Source: Dichotomicrobium sp964540795 | GTDB lineage: Bacteria; Pseudomonadota; Alphaproteobacteria; Rhizobiales; Rhodomicrobiaceae | DNA: 64,000 bases | Direction: 5' to 3' | Assembly (NCBI GenBank): GCA_964540795.1 | Contig: CAZINX010000001.1 | Span: forward strand, 372,001 to 436,000 | Part shown: in pieces, positions 8,250-16,754 of the stretch | Layout of the letters: each line of letters opens with the position of its first letter | How positions within the stretch are numbered: position 1 is the stretch's first letter | Made by a program: the position numbers and the translations under genes | The notes under the pieces: model-generated | What the model was told of the DNA's origin: nothing | The model's database searches: none | What the model saw: the letters and a program-made list of their open reading frames with translations, nothing else

Positions 8250-9437
8250 ATGGACACGATCAGCCGCTACATCTTCAAGCAGACGATCACGGCGATGCTG
8301 ATGATCCTGGCGACGCTGACGCTGATCGTATGGATGACGACGGCGCTGCGGCGGATCGACGTCATGACGGAGCAGGGTCAGGGCTTCCTGATCTTCCTCC
8401 AGATCACCCTGCTCGCCCTGCCCAACCTGGTGACCATAGTCGCGCCGATCGCGCTGCTGATCTCGACGATCCATATCCTCAACCGGCTGCACAACGACAG
8501 CGGCATCATCATCCTGACGGCGTCGGGCGCGACGATCTGGAGGCTGATGCGCCCGTTCCTGCTCCTCGCAGCGGTGGTGTCCGCCTTCCTGCTGATCTCC
8601 AACGCCTATCTCAGCCCGTACAGCATGAGAATGCTGCGCGACTACGTCACCGAGGTTCGCACCGACCTGATCTCGCAGGTGATCCAGCCTGGCAATTTCG
8701 TCACCCCGGAAAAGGGGCTGACCTTTCACATCCGCGATCGCGAGTCCGACGGAACGCTGCGCGGGCTGATGGTCGACGACTCGCGCGACGAGGGCCAGAC
8801 GCTGACTTATCTGGCCGACCGCGGCCGGGTCATCGAGCAGGAAGGCCAGCCCTTCATCGTGATGCGCGAAGGACACATCCACCGGGTCAGCGCCGACCGC
8901 GACGAGACCCAGGTGATCGCATTCGACAGTTACATCTTCGACATTTCCGAGATGGGACCCAAGCGCGGAGAACGCAGCTACGAACCCAAAGAGCGCGTGC
9001 TGCCCGCGCTGTGGACGAAGCAGGGCGAGCATGACTGGCGCATCGAGAAGCGTCCCGGCGAGTTCCGCGCCGAGCTGCACGACCGGCTTTCGAATCCGTT
9101 GTATCCGCTCGCCTTCGTGCTGATCGCGGTCGCCATGCTGGGCTATGCGCGAACGACGCGTCAGGGACCGGGCCATGCGGTTGCGCTGGCCTTCGTAACA
9201 TGCGTCAGCATCCGCGGGACAGGACTGGCGATGACCAATATGGCCGTGAATCACGCCTGGGCGGTGCCCGTGATGTACGCCATTCCGATCTGCGCGATTG
9301 GCGGCGCGTTGATCCTCGCGCAATACAACATGCGTCCGCATCAGGCGCGCAGCTTCGAGGTCGATCTGCCCGAGTGGTTGCGCGCCCTGCCCGCGCGGGT
9401 GCGTGCGCGGCGGCCGGGCCGCGCGGCTGCTGAATAA
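8250..9437 (+). CDS. lptF: LPS export ABC transporter permease LptF
   Basis: A 395-residue YjgP/YjgQ-family inner-membrane protein that forms the LptB2FG transporter with LptG and the ATPase LptB and extracts LPS from the inner membrane. It begins MDTISRYIFKQTITAML, the standard N-terminus, with three predicted transmembrane helices before a periplasmic beta-jellyroll (~residues 125-260) and three after it (YPLAFVLIAVAMLGYA onward). The ATG at 8250 is chosen from this start; the open frame extends further upstream without homology. lptG follows 23 nt downstream and lptD after that, so two membrane levels of LPS export are encoded together. Confidence 0.94.
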   Translation: MDTISRYIFKQTITAMLMILATLTLIVWMTTALRRIDVMTEQGQGFLIFLQITLLALPNLVTIVAPIALLISTIHILNRLHNDSGIIILTASGATIWRLMRPFLLLAAVVSAFLLISNAYLSPYSMRMLRDYVTEVRTDLISQVIQPGNFVTPEKGLTFHIRDRESDGTLRGLMVDDSRDEGQTLTYLADRGRVIEQEGQPFIVMREGHIHRVSADRDETQVIAFDSYIFDISEMGPKRGERSYEPKERVLPALWTKQGEHDWRIEKRPGEFRAELHDRLSNPLYPLAFVLIAVAMLGYARTTRQGPGHAVALAFVTCVSIRGTGLAMTNMAVNHAWAVPVMYAIPICAIGGALILAQYNMRPHQARSFEVDLPEWLRALPARVRARRPGRAAAE

Positions 9438-9460
9438 CGAAATTCCTGGGGGAAGCGGCG

Positions 9461-10546
9461 ATGGGAACGCTCGGACGCTACATCGCGAAGCGATTTGTCG
9501 TTTCGATACTGGGCGTATTCTCGCTTTGTCTCGGGCTAATCTTTTTCATCGACTTTCTGGAGCTATTGCGCGAAGCGAGCGAGCGCGAGGGCGTTTCGCT
9601 GGGCGGTCTGGTGCTTATCGCGATGCTGCGCCTGCCAAAATTCGCCGAACTCACCCTGCCCTTCGCGGTGCTGATCGGCTCGATCGCGGCCTTCATGGCG
9701 CTCAGCCGCACATCCGAACTGACTGTGGTTCGCGCCGCCGGCATCTCCGCGTGGCAGTTTCTGCGCCCCGGTCTGATGGTGGCGCTGGCCCTGGGCGTCC
9801 TCTCCACCGCCGTATACAATCCGATGGCCGCCTTCTCGAAAGCCGAATCCGACAGGCTGATCGGAGAGGTGCTCGGCAAGGAAAACGAGTCCCTGCTGCG
9901 CGAAAACCGGCCCGCCTGGCTCAGCCAGAACGGCGCCGACGGCCCTTCGATCATCTACGCGGGAAACGTCGCCGACAAGGGGCTGACCCTGAGCGCGATC
10001 ACGGTGTTGCAGTTTGACCGCAACCGGAAATTTCTTGAACGGGTCGAGGCGGATACGGCGCGTTTGCAGCCGGGGTATTGGGCGCTTGAGAATGCCAGCG
10101 TGACAAGCGAAAACGGCGGCACCAGACGATACCAAAAGTATTTCCTGAGCACTCACTTGGAACGCCAGCACGTGATGAGCAGCATTACTTCCGAGAAAGG
10201 GGTGTCTTTCTGGGAGCTGCCGAGGTTTATCGAGTTTGCTGAACGGGCGGGCCTGGAGCCTGAGCGGTATCAACTTGAGTTTCAGCAGCTGCTTGCGCGG
10301 CCGATACTTCTGGCCACCATGGTGCTGATCGCGGCCACCTGCTCCCTTCGATCCTTCCGTTTCGGCGGCATTCAGACTATGGTCATAGCCGGCTTGAGCG
10401 CGGGGTTCGCGTTTTTCGTATTCTCCGAACTGTCGCGCAAGGTGGGGGTTTCAGGGCTGGTCTCGCCGACGGTTGCCGCGTGGGCGCCGGTCCTCGTTGC
10501 GTGCTTCCTCGCGGCAACGGTTTTGCTTCATCAGGAGGACGGCTGA
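9461..10546 (+). CDS. lptG: LPS export ABC transporter permease LptG
   Basis: A 361-residue partner of LptF with the same architecture: MGTLGRYIAKRF start, N-terminal helices, a periplasmic jellyroll and C-terminal helices. The coupling-helix region after the third helix (SRTSELTVVRAAGIS) is clear and is where LptB contacts the permease. A strong Shine-Dalgarno (GGGGGAAG, 9448-9455) precedes the ATG. It overlaps nothing but is only 3 nt from lptD, so lptF-lptG-lptD is very likely one operon. Length is normal. Confidence 0.94.
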   Translation: MGTLGRYIAKRFVVSILGVFSLCLGLIFFIDFLELLREASEREGVSLGGLVLIAMLRLPKFAELTLPFAVLIGSIAAFMALSRTSELTVVRAAGISAWQFLRPGLMVALALGVLSTAVYNPMAAFSKAESDRLIGEVLGKENESLLRENRPAWLSQNGADGPSIIYAGNVADKGLTLSAITVLQFDRNRKFLERVEADTARLQPGYWALENASVTSENGGTRRYQKYFLSTHLERQHVMSSITSEKGVSFWELPRFIEFAERAGLEPERYQLEFQQLLARPILLATMVLIAATCSLRSFRFGGIQTMVIAGLSAGFAFFVFSELSRKVGVSGLVSPTVAAWAPVLVACFLAATVLLHQEDG

Positions 10547-10549
10547 GAA

Positions 10550-12844
10550 ATGCGCAGAGGCTTTGCTGAACGCATGACTCATTGTTCGAGCGTCGTGCGC
10601 TGCGCGTTGGCGCTGATGGTCGTTGCCGTCTTCTCGGGGGCGCTTCCTGCTGCCGCGCAGGAGAGCCTTATCGAGCAGTCCTTCGGCGAGGCGGACGGCG
10701 AACAGCCATTGCTCTTGCAGGCTGACAATCTGATCTACGACCGCAAGAACGACCGGGTTATCGCCGAGGGCAATGTCGAGGTTTACTACAACGATTACAC
10801 GCTCGTCTCGGACGAGCTGATTTACGATCAGCGCAACGGGACGCTCCAGGCGGTCGGAAACGTTCGCATCAAGGAGCCAGACGGCGCGGTGGTCAAGGCC
10901 GACCGGATCGACCTCACAGACGACTTCAAGGACGGGTTCGTGCGCTCACTGCGCATCGTCACGTCCGACGAGGAGCGCATCGCCGCGCGGCGCGCTTATC
11001 GCGAGGGCGGCGAGACGACGGTGTTCGAGAAAGGCGCCTACACGCCGTGCAAGACGTGCAAGGACGCTTCGGGCGACGGGCCGCTCTGGCAGATCCGCGC
11101 GCGCAAGATCATACACGACAAATCCGAGGGCAATATCTACTACGAGGATGCCTCGCTGGAGTTCCTCGGCCTGCCGATCGTCTACATCCCCTACTTCTAT
11201 CACCCGGACCCGACGGTGGCGCGGCGTTCCGGCTTTCTCACTCCAAGCGTCTCCGTGTCGGACGATCTCGGTTTCGCCTATGAGCAGCCGTATTATTTCG
11301 CGCTCGCGCCGAACAAGGACCTCACGCTTGCCCCGGTGGTGACGACCGAGGCCGGCACGCTCATCAAGGCGGACTGGCGGCACAGGCTGGAGACGGGGCA
11401 ATACCGCGTCCTGCTGGCGGGCGTCTACAACGAAGACCCGCCCGACAACGCCCCGACGGACAGCAATTTCCGCGGCACGATCGAAACGCAAGGGCATTTC
11501 CGGCTGGGAAGCTTCTGGAACTGGGGCTGGGACATCACCGCTGAATCGGACGATACGTTCCGCCGCTTCTATAAGCTCGACGAGGTTACGGAGACCGAGC
11601 GCACCTCGGAGATTTACCTGACCGGCCAGAGCGATCGCAGCTATTTCAGCGCACGGGCGTACAACTTCGTCAATCTCACTGAACAGGAAGACCCGCTGGG
11701 CGAGGATCTGACAGATCGCGACATGCTGGTGCATCCGGTCATCGACTACAACTTTATCGCGGACGATCCGGTGCTTGGCGGCGAACTGGCGTGGAACACG
11801 AACGTGGTCTCCCTTTCCCGCGACGACGGGCCGGAATCCCACCGCATCGTCAGCGAGGTGTCCTGGCGGCGAACGCTGACCGATCCGCTCGGGCAGCGCA
11901 TCACGCCATTCGCCCAGGCGCGCGCCGACCTTTACAATTTCACCAGCTACGAAGAACCCGTTGCGCCCGGCGGAGACCCGGATGGCTTTCCCGGCGACAC
12001 CTTCACGCGGCAACTCGTGACGGGCGGCGCTGACTACCGCTTGCCGCTGGTGAATCATTCGGCGTGGGGTTCTCAGGTGATCGAGCCGATCGCGCAGGTC
12101 ATCTTCCGCGCCGACAACGAGGATGGCACCGCGCCGCCGAACGAGGATGCGCAGAGTCTGGTTTTCGACGACACCCTTTTGTTCGATATCGACAAGTTCT
12201 CTGGCTACGACCGGCTGGAAACCGGCACGCGCGCCAATTACGGCGTTCAGTACACGTTTCAGTCTCACTACGGCTTCAGTATGCGCGCCGTCGCCGGGCA
12301 AAGCTACCAGATTGCCGGAGCCAATCCATTCGATGCCGGCACGGGGCTGGAAGACGACCATTCGGACTATGTTGGGGGCATGTATTTCGACGTGCCGGGC
12401 ATGTTCCGGCTCGTCGCCCAGGCGCGGGTCGACGAGGACACTCTCGATGTTCGCCGTCTCGATCTCTCGGGTTCCGGGAGCTACGGCCCGGTCAGCGCGG
12501 GCGTCAACTACGTGCTGGCGGAACCGCAGCCGGGTCTCGGCGTGTTCGATGACCGGGAAGAACTGCTGGCATCCGCGGCACTGCAAATTACCGACCTGTG
12601 GTCGGTTTATGGCAGCATGAGATACAATTTCGAGATCGACGAAGCCCTGGAGCAGAGCATCGGCGTAAAATATGCGTGCGACTGCTTCATGATGTCCGTG
12701 AAGTATACGAAGTCGGAGATCGAGGACCGCGACATCGAGCCCGAGGAAACCGTGATGATCGGCTTCGAGTTCAAGAACCTTGGCGGCGCGGATATGCAGA
12801 CCGACGTGACGGGCGGTTTCGCGGCTTCGGACGGCGGAAAGTAA
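10550..12844 (+). CDS. lptD: LPS-assembly outer membrane protein LptD
   Basis: A 764-residue outer-membrane beta-barrel that inserts LPS into the outer leaflet together with LptE. A signal peptide ends near ALPAAAQ (residue ~36), followed by an LptA/OstA-like domain (LLLQADNLIYDRKNDRVIAEGNVEVYY), then the barrel domain ending near KNLGGADM. The cysteines form two tight pairs: C167 and C170 (CKTC) in the N-terminal domain, and C710 and C712 (CDC) near the C-terminus. E. coli LptD uses two widely spaced N-terminal and two adjacent C-terminal cysteines for interdomain disulfides, so the spacing differs but the logic may be the same. The start could also be an ATG eight codons further on. Confidence 0.94.
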   Translation: MRRGFAERMTHCSSVVRCALALMVVAVFSGALPAAAQESLIEQSFGEADGEQPLLLQADNLIYDRKNDRVIAEGNVEVYYNDYTLVSDELIYDQRNGTLQAVGNVRIKEPDGAVVKADRIDLTDDFKDGFVRSLRIVTSDEERIAARRAYREGGETTVFEKGAYTPCKTCKDASGDGPLWQIRARKIIHDKSEGNIYYEDASLEFLGLPIVYIPYFYHPDPTVARRSGFLTPSVSVSDDLGFAYEQPYYFALAPNKDLTLAPVVTTEAGTLIKADWRHRLETGQYRVLLAGVYNEDPPDNAPTDSNFRGTIETQGHFRLGSFWNWGWDITAESDDTFRRFYKLDEVTETERTSEIYLTGQSDRSYFSARAYNFVNLTEQEDPLGEDLTDRDMLVHPVIDYNFIADDPVLGGELAWNTNVVSLSRDDGPESHRIVSEVSWRRTLTDPLGQRITPFAQARADLYNFTSYEEPVAPGGDPDGFPGDTFTRQLVTGGADYRLPLVNHSAWGSQVIEPIAQVIFRADNEDGTAPPNEDAQSLVFDDTLLFDIDKFSGYDRLETGTRANYGVQYTFQSHYGFSMRAVAGQSYQIAGANPFDAGTGLEDDHSDYVGGMYFDVPGMFRLVAQARVDEDTLDVRRLDLSGSGSYGPVSAGVNYVLAEPQPGLGVFDDREELLASAALQITDLWSVYGSMRYNFEIDEALEQSIGVKYACDCFMMSVKYTKSEIEDRDIEPEETVMIGFEFKNLGGADMQTDVTGGFAASDGGK

Positions 12845-12983
12845 GCCGGGGCGCCGCGGCAGGCGCGGCGGGCATCTTGTGGCCACACTCTTTTTCGACA
12901 AGCAGGACAGATGACGGCTTTCCTCCCGGACGATCTGAGGACAGCCGTTTGGAAACGGCATATGCGAAACCGGATCTGAACCC

Positions 12984-14060
12984 ATGACGCGAGCGAACAT
13001 TGCCCTGATCGTCTTGGCCGCGCTGCTGATCGCGCTGCCGATAAGCGCCAGGGCCGGCAATCTGAGCTACGTGGTGAAGGTCAACGGCGAGCCGATCACG
13101 TCCTACGACGTCTCCCAGCGCCAGAAATTCCTGGCCCTGACCAGCGGATCGCTGGGTAAGCGGATGCGCGCTCTGCTCGATTCGCCGGAGACGAAGCAGA
13201 AGTTCCAGCAGTTCATGCAGCAGCAGCGCCCGCAATCCCGCGCGGAGGCCCAGCAGTTGCAGAAGCAGTTCGTTGATCGTATGCAGCAGCAGGTGATGGC
13301 CGATATCAACCGCGAGAGCCGGGACGCTGCGGTCGAGGAACTTATAAACGAGCGGCTGATGCTCCAGGAGGCCAAGCGCCGCAAGGTGAGCGTCAGCGAG
13401 TCGGAAGTCGAGCAACGCCTGACCCAGATGGCCAAGGCGAGCAACAAGGACCGCACCGTCGAGGAGTTCCTTTCCGCCTTCGAGGCGCAAGGCGTGGAAT
13501 CGGCAACAATGCGTGAAAAGATCCGCGCGCAGCTTGCATGGCGCGATACCATCCGCAAGGTTTACGGCTTTCGCATCGCCTCGCTTGTTGGCTCAGGCGG
13601 GGATTCGGAAGAAATCGCGGCCGAAAATGCGCGCGAGACTGTATTCGATGTGCGCCGGCTGCGCCTTGCCGCGAGCGGCGGCGAAGGCGCGGTCGCGCGG
13701 GCCTATGTGCAGGGCCAGTCCATCCGCAAGCAGTTTTCCTCTTGCAGCGACCTGGATGCCCTTGCCCAACGCGCGGGCGGCGCGCAGTTGGAGCGCCACG
13801 CCGAAAAGAAGGCGGGTTTCTTCCCTCGCGACGCCCGACCGCTGTTGCTCCAGGCCAGCGCCGGGCAGATGCTGCCGCCGATCGTCTCGCCGAACGGCGT
13901 TGACTTGTATGCCGTGTGCGGTAAGAAGGCTCCTGAAGTAGAGACAACGGACAACGGGTCGTCTCAGTCGCGTGGAGACAGGCGGCAGCAGGAATTCCAG
14001 ATCTACGCCCGCCGGCACCTGAAAGACCTGCGTCAGGACGCGCTCATCGAGCGGCGCTAG
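12984..14060 (+). CDS. Periplasmic SurA N-terminal-domain protein (chaperone, peptidyl-prolyl isomerase family)
   Basis: A 358-residue exported protein. The signal peptide is IALIVLAALLIALPISARA. The next segment (residues ~25-200) is a SurA_N-type chaperone domain: VVKVNGEPITSYDVSQRQKF, a glutamine-rich stretch around residues 67-95, then the ELINERLMLQEAKRR signature. The C-terminal ~150 residues occupy the place of a parvulin domain but I cannot recognise the usual GGDLG core, and they contain two cysteines (SSCSD and YAVCGK). It lies between lptD, a SurA client in E. coli, and pdxA, matching the E. coli lptD-surA-pdxA-rsmA order. Chaperone activity is likely; isomerase activity is doubtful. 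Confidence 0.85.
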   Translation: MTRANIALIVLAALLIALPISARAGNLSYVVKVNGEPITSYDVSQRQKFLALTSGSLGKRMRALLDSPETKQKFQQFMQQQRPQSRAEAQQLQKQFVDRMQQQVMADINRESRDAAVEELINERLMLQEAKRRKVSVSESEVEQRLTQMAKASNKDRTVEEFLSAFEAQGVESATMREKIRAQLAWRDTIRKVYGFRIASLVGSGGDSEEIAAENARETVFDVRRLRLAASGGEGAVARAYVQGQSIRKQFSSCSDLDALAQRAGGAQLERHAEKKAGFFPRDARPLLLQASAGQMLPPIVSPNGVDLYAVCGKKAPEVETTDNGSSQSRGDRRQQEFQIYARRHLKDLRQDALIERR

Positions 14061-14111
14061 CCTTATCGCCACCCCGGGCGGCGCGTCCCTTTTGAGATCG
14101 GTTGTCGAAAG

Positions 14112-15164
14112 ATGGCTGACGACATGCGCGCCGAGCTTGGCCGGGCGCTCGCCCTCACGATGGGCGACCCTGCGGGAATCGGGCCGGAGATCACCCTGAA
14201 AGCCTGGCGGAAGCGGCGTGAAGCGGCTATCCCGCCGTTTGCACTGATCGCCGATCCCGCGGTTATGGCGCGGCGCGCGGACGAGCTGGCGTGCGACGTG
14301 GCAATTATCGAAATCGACGCCCCCGCCAAGGCGGCCGAGACGTTCCTGGATGGCTTGCCGGTCCTGCCGCCGCCCAAGCCGGTCGTGTCCTTCGAGGCCG
14401 GGGAACCCGCCCCGGAAAATGCGCCTAGCATCATTTCCGCGATCGAGTTCGGCGTCGATCTGGTGCTTGCGCGCCAAGTCGCCGCTCTCGTTACCAACCC
14501 CATGTCCAAAGCCGTCGTCGCCGCGGCCGGCTTCGGTTTCCGCGGCCACACGGACCATCTCGGCGCGCTCGCCCAGCGCCACGGCATGAACGCCACGCCG
14601 GTGATGATGCTCTCGGGCGGCGGCCTGCGCGCCGTGCCGGTGACGGTGCACATGGCGTTGCGCCACGTGCCGGATGCGCTGACCGCAGAACGCATCATCG
14701 AGACGGCGATCATAACCCATCGCGCGCTCATCGAGGACTTCGGCATACCCCGGCCGCGCCTCGCGCTCACCGGCCTCAACCCGCATGCCGGCGAGGACGG
14801 CATGATGGGCACGGAGGAGCGCGACATCATCGACCCGGCGATTGCCGTCCTTGCCGATCACGGCATCGAGACGCTTGGCCCGTTGCCTGCCGACACCGCT
14901 TTCCACGCCGAGGCGCGTCAGCGTTACGATGCGATCCTTGCGATGTATCACGATCAGGCATTGATCCCGGTGAAGACGCTCGCCTTCGATGAGGGCGTCA
15001 ACGTCACGCTCGGCCTGCCCTTCGTGCGCACCTCGCCCGATCACGGCACAGCCTTCGGCATCGCGGGCACCGGCAAGGCCCGCCCGGACAGCCTGATCGC
15101 CGCACTCAAGCTTGCCGCCGACATGGCGGAAAAAAGACACGCCCGCAGAGAGGCGCACGCGTGA
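14112..15164 (+). CDS. pdxA: 4-hydroxythreonine-4-phosphate dehydrogenase PdxA
   Basis: A 350-residue NAD-dependent enzyme of the DXP-dependent pyridoxal 5'-phosphate pathway; it oxidises 4-phosphohydroxy-L-threonine, and the product is condensed by PdxJ. Signatures are TMGDPAGIGPEI at the N-terminus, the metal-binding histidines in GHTDHL, GLNPHAGE and MYHDQAL, and FVRTSPDHGTAF near the C-terminus. The stop overlaps the GTG start of rsmA by 4 nt (GTGA). Length and motifs are complete. The pairing with rsmA is widely conserved in proteobacteria. Confidence 0.96.
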   Translation: MADDMRAELGRALALTMGDPAGIGPEITLKAWRKRREAAIPPFALIADPAVMARRADELACDVAIIEIDAPAKAAETFLDGLPVLPPPKPVVSFEAGEPAPENAPSIISAIEFGVDLVLARQVAALVTNPMSKAVVAAAGFGFRGHTDHLGALAQRHGMNATPVMMLSGGGLRAVPVTVHMALRHVPDALTAERIIETAIITHRALIEDFGIPRPRLALTGLNPHAGEDGMMGTEERDIIDPAIAVLADHGIETLGPLPADTAFHAEARQRYDAILAMYHDQALIPVKTLAFDEGVNVTLGLPFVRTSPDHGTAFGIAGTGKARPDSLIAALKLAADMAEKRHARREAHA

Positions 15165-16024
15165 GCACGCCCGACGGGCTGCCGCCTCTGCGCGAGGTGA
15201 TTGCCGAGCTTGGTCTGAGCGCCCGCAAGAGCCTCGGGCAAAACTTCATCCTCGATCTGAACCTGACGCGGCGCATCGCCCGCTCGGCCGCCCCGCTGGA
15301 GGGCGTCACCGTGATCGAAATCGGCCCTGGCCCCGGCGGGCTGACCCGTGCGCTGCTCTTGGAAGGCGCGGCGAAGGTTGTCGCCATCGAACGCGACGCC
15401 CGCTGCCGCCCGGCGCTGGATCGAATTGCGGCGCATTATCCCGGCCGGGTGGAGATCGTGGAAGGCGACGCGCTCAACGTGGATCAGGCCACGCTCGTGC
15501 GCGACGCCCCCGGCCCGGTCAAGGTCGTGGCGAACCTGCCCTATTCTGTGGCCACGCCGCTTCTGGTCGGCTGGCTGTCCGCGGAGCCGTGGCCGCCCTG
15601 GTATGCGCTGTTGTGCCTGATGTTTCAGCGCGAGGTTGCGGACCGGCTCATCGCCGCGCCGGGCAGCAAGGTTTATGGCCGGCTGTCGGTGCTGGCGCAG
15701 TGGCGCTGCAAGGCGCGGATGGCGCTGAGCTTGCCGCCCGCCGCTTTCACGCCGCCGCCCAAGGTTTCCTCCGCCGTGGTGACGCTGTCACCGCGCGCCA
15801 TGCCCGAGCCGGCTTGCGGCCTCAAAAGCCTCGCCGCGGTCACGGCCGCCGCATTTGGCCAGCGGCGCAAGATGGTGCGCGCGAGTCTCGCGCGGCTTGC
15901 CGATGATGTCGAGGGACTGCTCGGCGCGGCGGGCATCGCGCCAACGGCGCGCGCGGAGCAACTCAGCGTCGCGGATTTCGCCCGGCTCGCGGCCGTTTAC
16001 GAGACGCGCAAAGAAAAGAACTAG
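15161..16024 (+). CDS. rsmA: 16S rRNA dimethyladenosine transferase RsmA (KsgA)
   Basis: A 287-residue S-adenosylmethionine-dependent enzyme that dimethylates two adjacent adenosines near the 3' end of 16S rRNA during late 30S assembly. Visible motifs are KSLGQNFI at the start, the SAM loop EIGPGPGGLT and the catalytic NLPY (about residues 125-128). Translation starts at GTG, overlapping pdxA. The stop codon TAG (16022-16024) shares the four-base palindrome CTAG with the stop of gmk on the other strand, so the two convergent genes overlap by 4 nt. Confidence 0.96.
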   Translation: MSTPDGLPPLREVIAELGLSARKSLGQNFILDLNLTRRIARSAAPLEGVTVIEIGPGPGGLTRALLLEGAAKVVAIERDARCRPALDRIAAHYPGRVEIVEGDALNVDQATLVRDAPGPVKVVANLPYSVATPLLVGWLSAEPWPPWYALLCLMFQREVADRLIAAPGSKVYGRLSVLAQWRCKARMALSLPPAAFTPPPKVSSAVVTLSPRAMPEPACGLKSLAAVTAAAFGQRRKMVRASLARLADDVEGLLGAAGIAPTARAEQLSVADFARLAAVYETRKEKN

Positions 16025-16683
16025 AGCTCGTGCAGCAGCCGCACCACCAGCGCGGGCAGCTGCGTCTGCCGCATACGCCGCAGCCGCTCGGCCCGCAGGA
16101 TGGCCCGCAGGTTGGCGAGGCTTTCGTCGAAGTCGTCGTTGACGATCACGTAGCGGTAGTCTTGCCAGGCCTCGATCTCCCGGGGCGCGCCGGCCAGCCG
16201 CTTTTCGATCGCGTCCGGGCTTTCGGTCGCCCGGCCACGCAGCCGGTGGCGCAGGGCGTCCGCCGATGGCGGCAGGATAAACACGCAGACAACGTCATCC
16301 GGCGCGGATTTACGCAGTTGCGCCCCGCCCTGCCAATCGATGTCAAAAAGCACGTCGCAGCCGGCCTCCAGGCTCCGCTCCACCGGGCCTTTCGGCGTGC
16401 CGTAAAGATTGCCGAAGACATTGGCCCACTCAAGAAGCTCGCCGCGGTCGCGCATCGCGGTAAATTCTTCCGGCGCGACGAACCAGTAATCGACGCCGTC
16501 CGTCTCGGTCGGGCGGCGCGGGCGCGTTGTCAGGGAGATGGAGGGCGCTATGCCGGTTTCGGCCTCCAACAGCCTACGCGCGAGCGAGGTTTTGCCGGCC
16601 CCGGACGGCGAGGACAGCACAAGCATCAAGCCCTTGCGCGAGGGCGTCTGCTGGGCCGGATCGGTTTCACCTTGCTCGTGCAT
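16021..16683 (-). CDS. gmk: Guanylate kinase Gmk
   Basis: A 220-residue enzyme that phosphorylates GMP to GDP. The P-loop is SGAGKT (residues ~27-32), followed by the GMP-binding segment SLTTRPRRPTETDGVDYWF and later GTPKG. ATG at 16683 is preferred; a TTG 15 nt upstream is possible and no strong ribosome-binding site separates them. It is the last gene of the fabD-to-gmk run. In many Hyphomicrobiales a yicC (RNase adapter) gene stands between mltG and gmk; here there are only ~70 nt. The 3' end overlaps rsmA inside CTAG. Confidence 0.95.
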   Translation of the reverse strand: MHEQGETDPAQQTPSRKGLMLVLSSPSGAGKTSLARRLLEAETGIAPSISLTTRPRRPTETDGVDYWFVAPEEFTAMRDRGELLEWANVFGNLYGTPKGPVERSLEAGCDVLFDIDWQGGAQLRKSAPDDVVCVFILPPSADALRHRLRGRATESPDAIEKRLAGAPREIEAWQDYRYVIVNDDFDESLANLRAILRAERLRRMRQTQLPALVVRLLHEL

Positions 16684-16754
16684 CGGCGCTGTGCTCAAGC
16701 GTTAGGGTTGCATCCCGGATGCATACGCGAACTGCGCCCCGATCACAAGCGGCC

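Noticed and set aside
10946..13060. 704-codon minus-strand open frame opposite lptD
   Set aside because: Antisense to a well-supported lptD and the surA gap; composition typical of a shadow frame.
13593..15158. 521-codon minus-strand open frame opposite surA-like and pdxA
   Set aside because: Shadow of two confident genes; His/Arg-rich composition with no domain.
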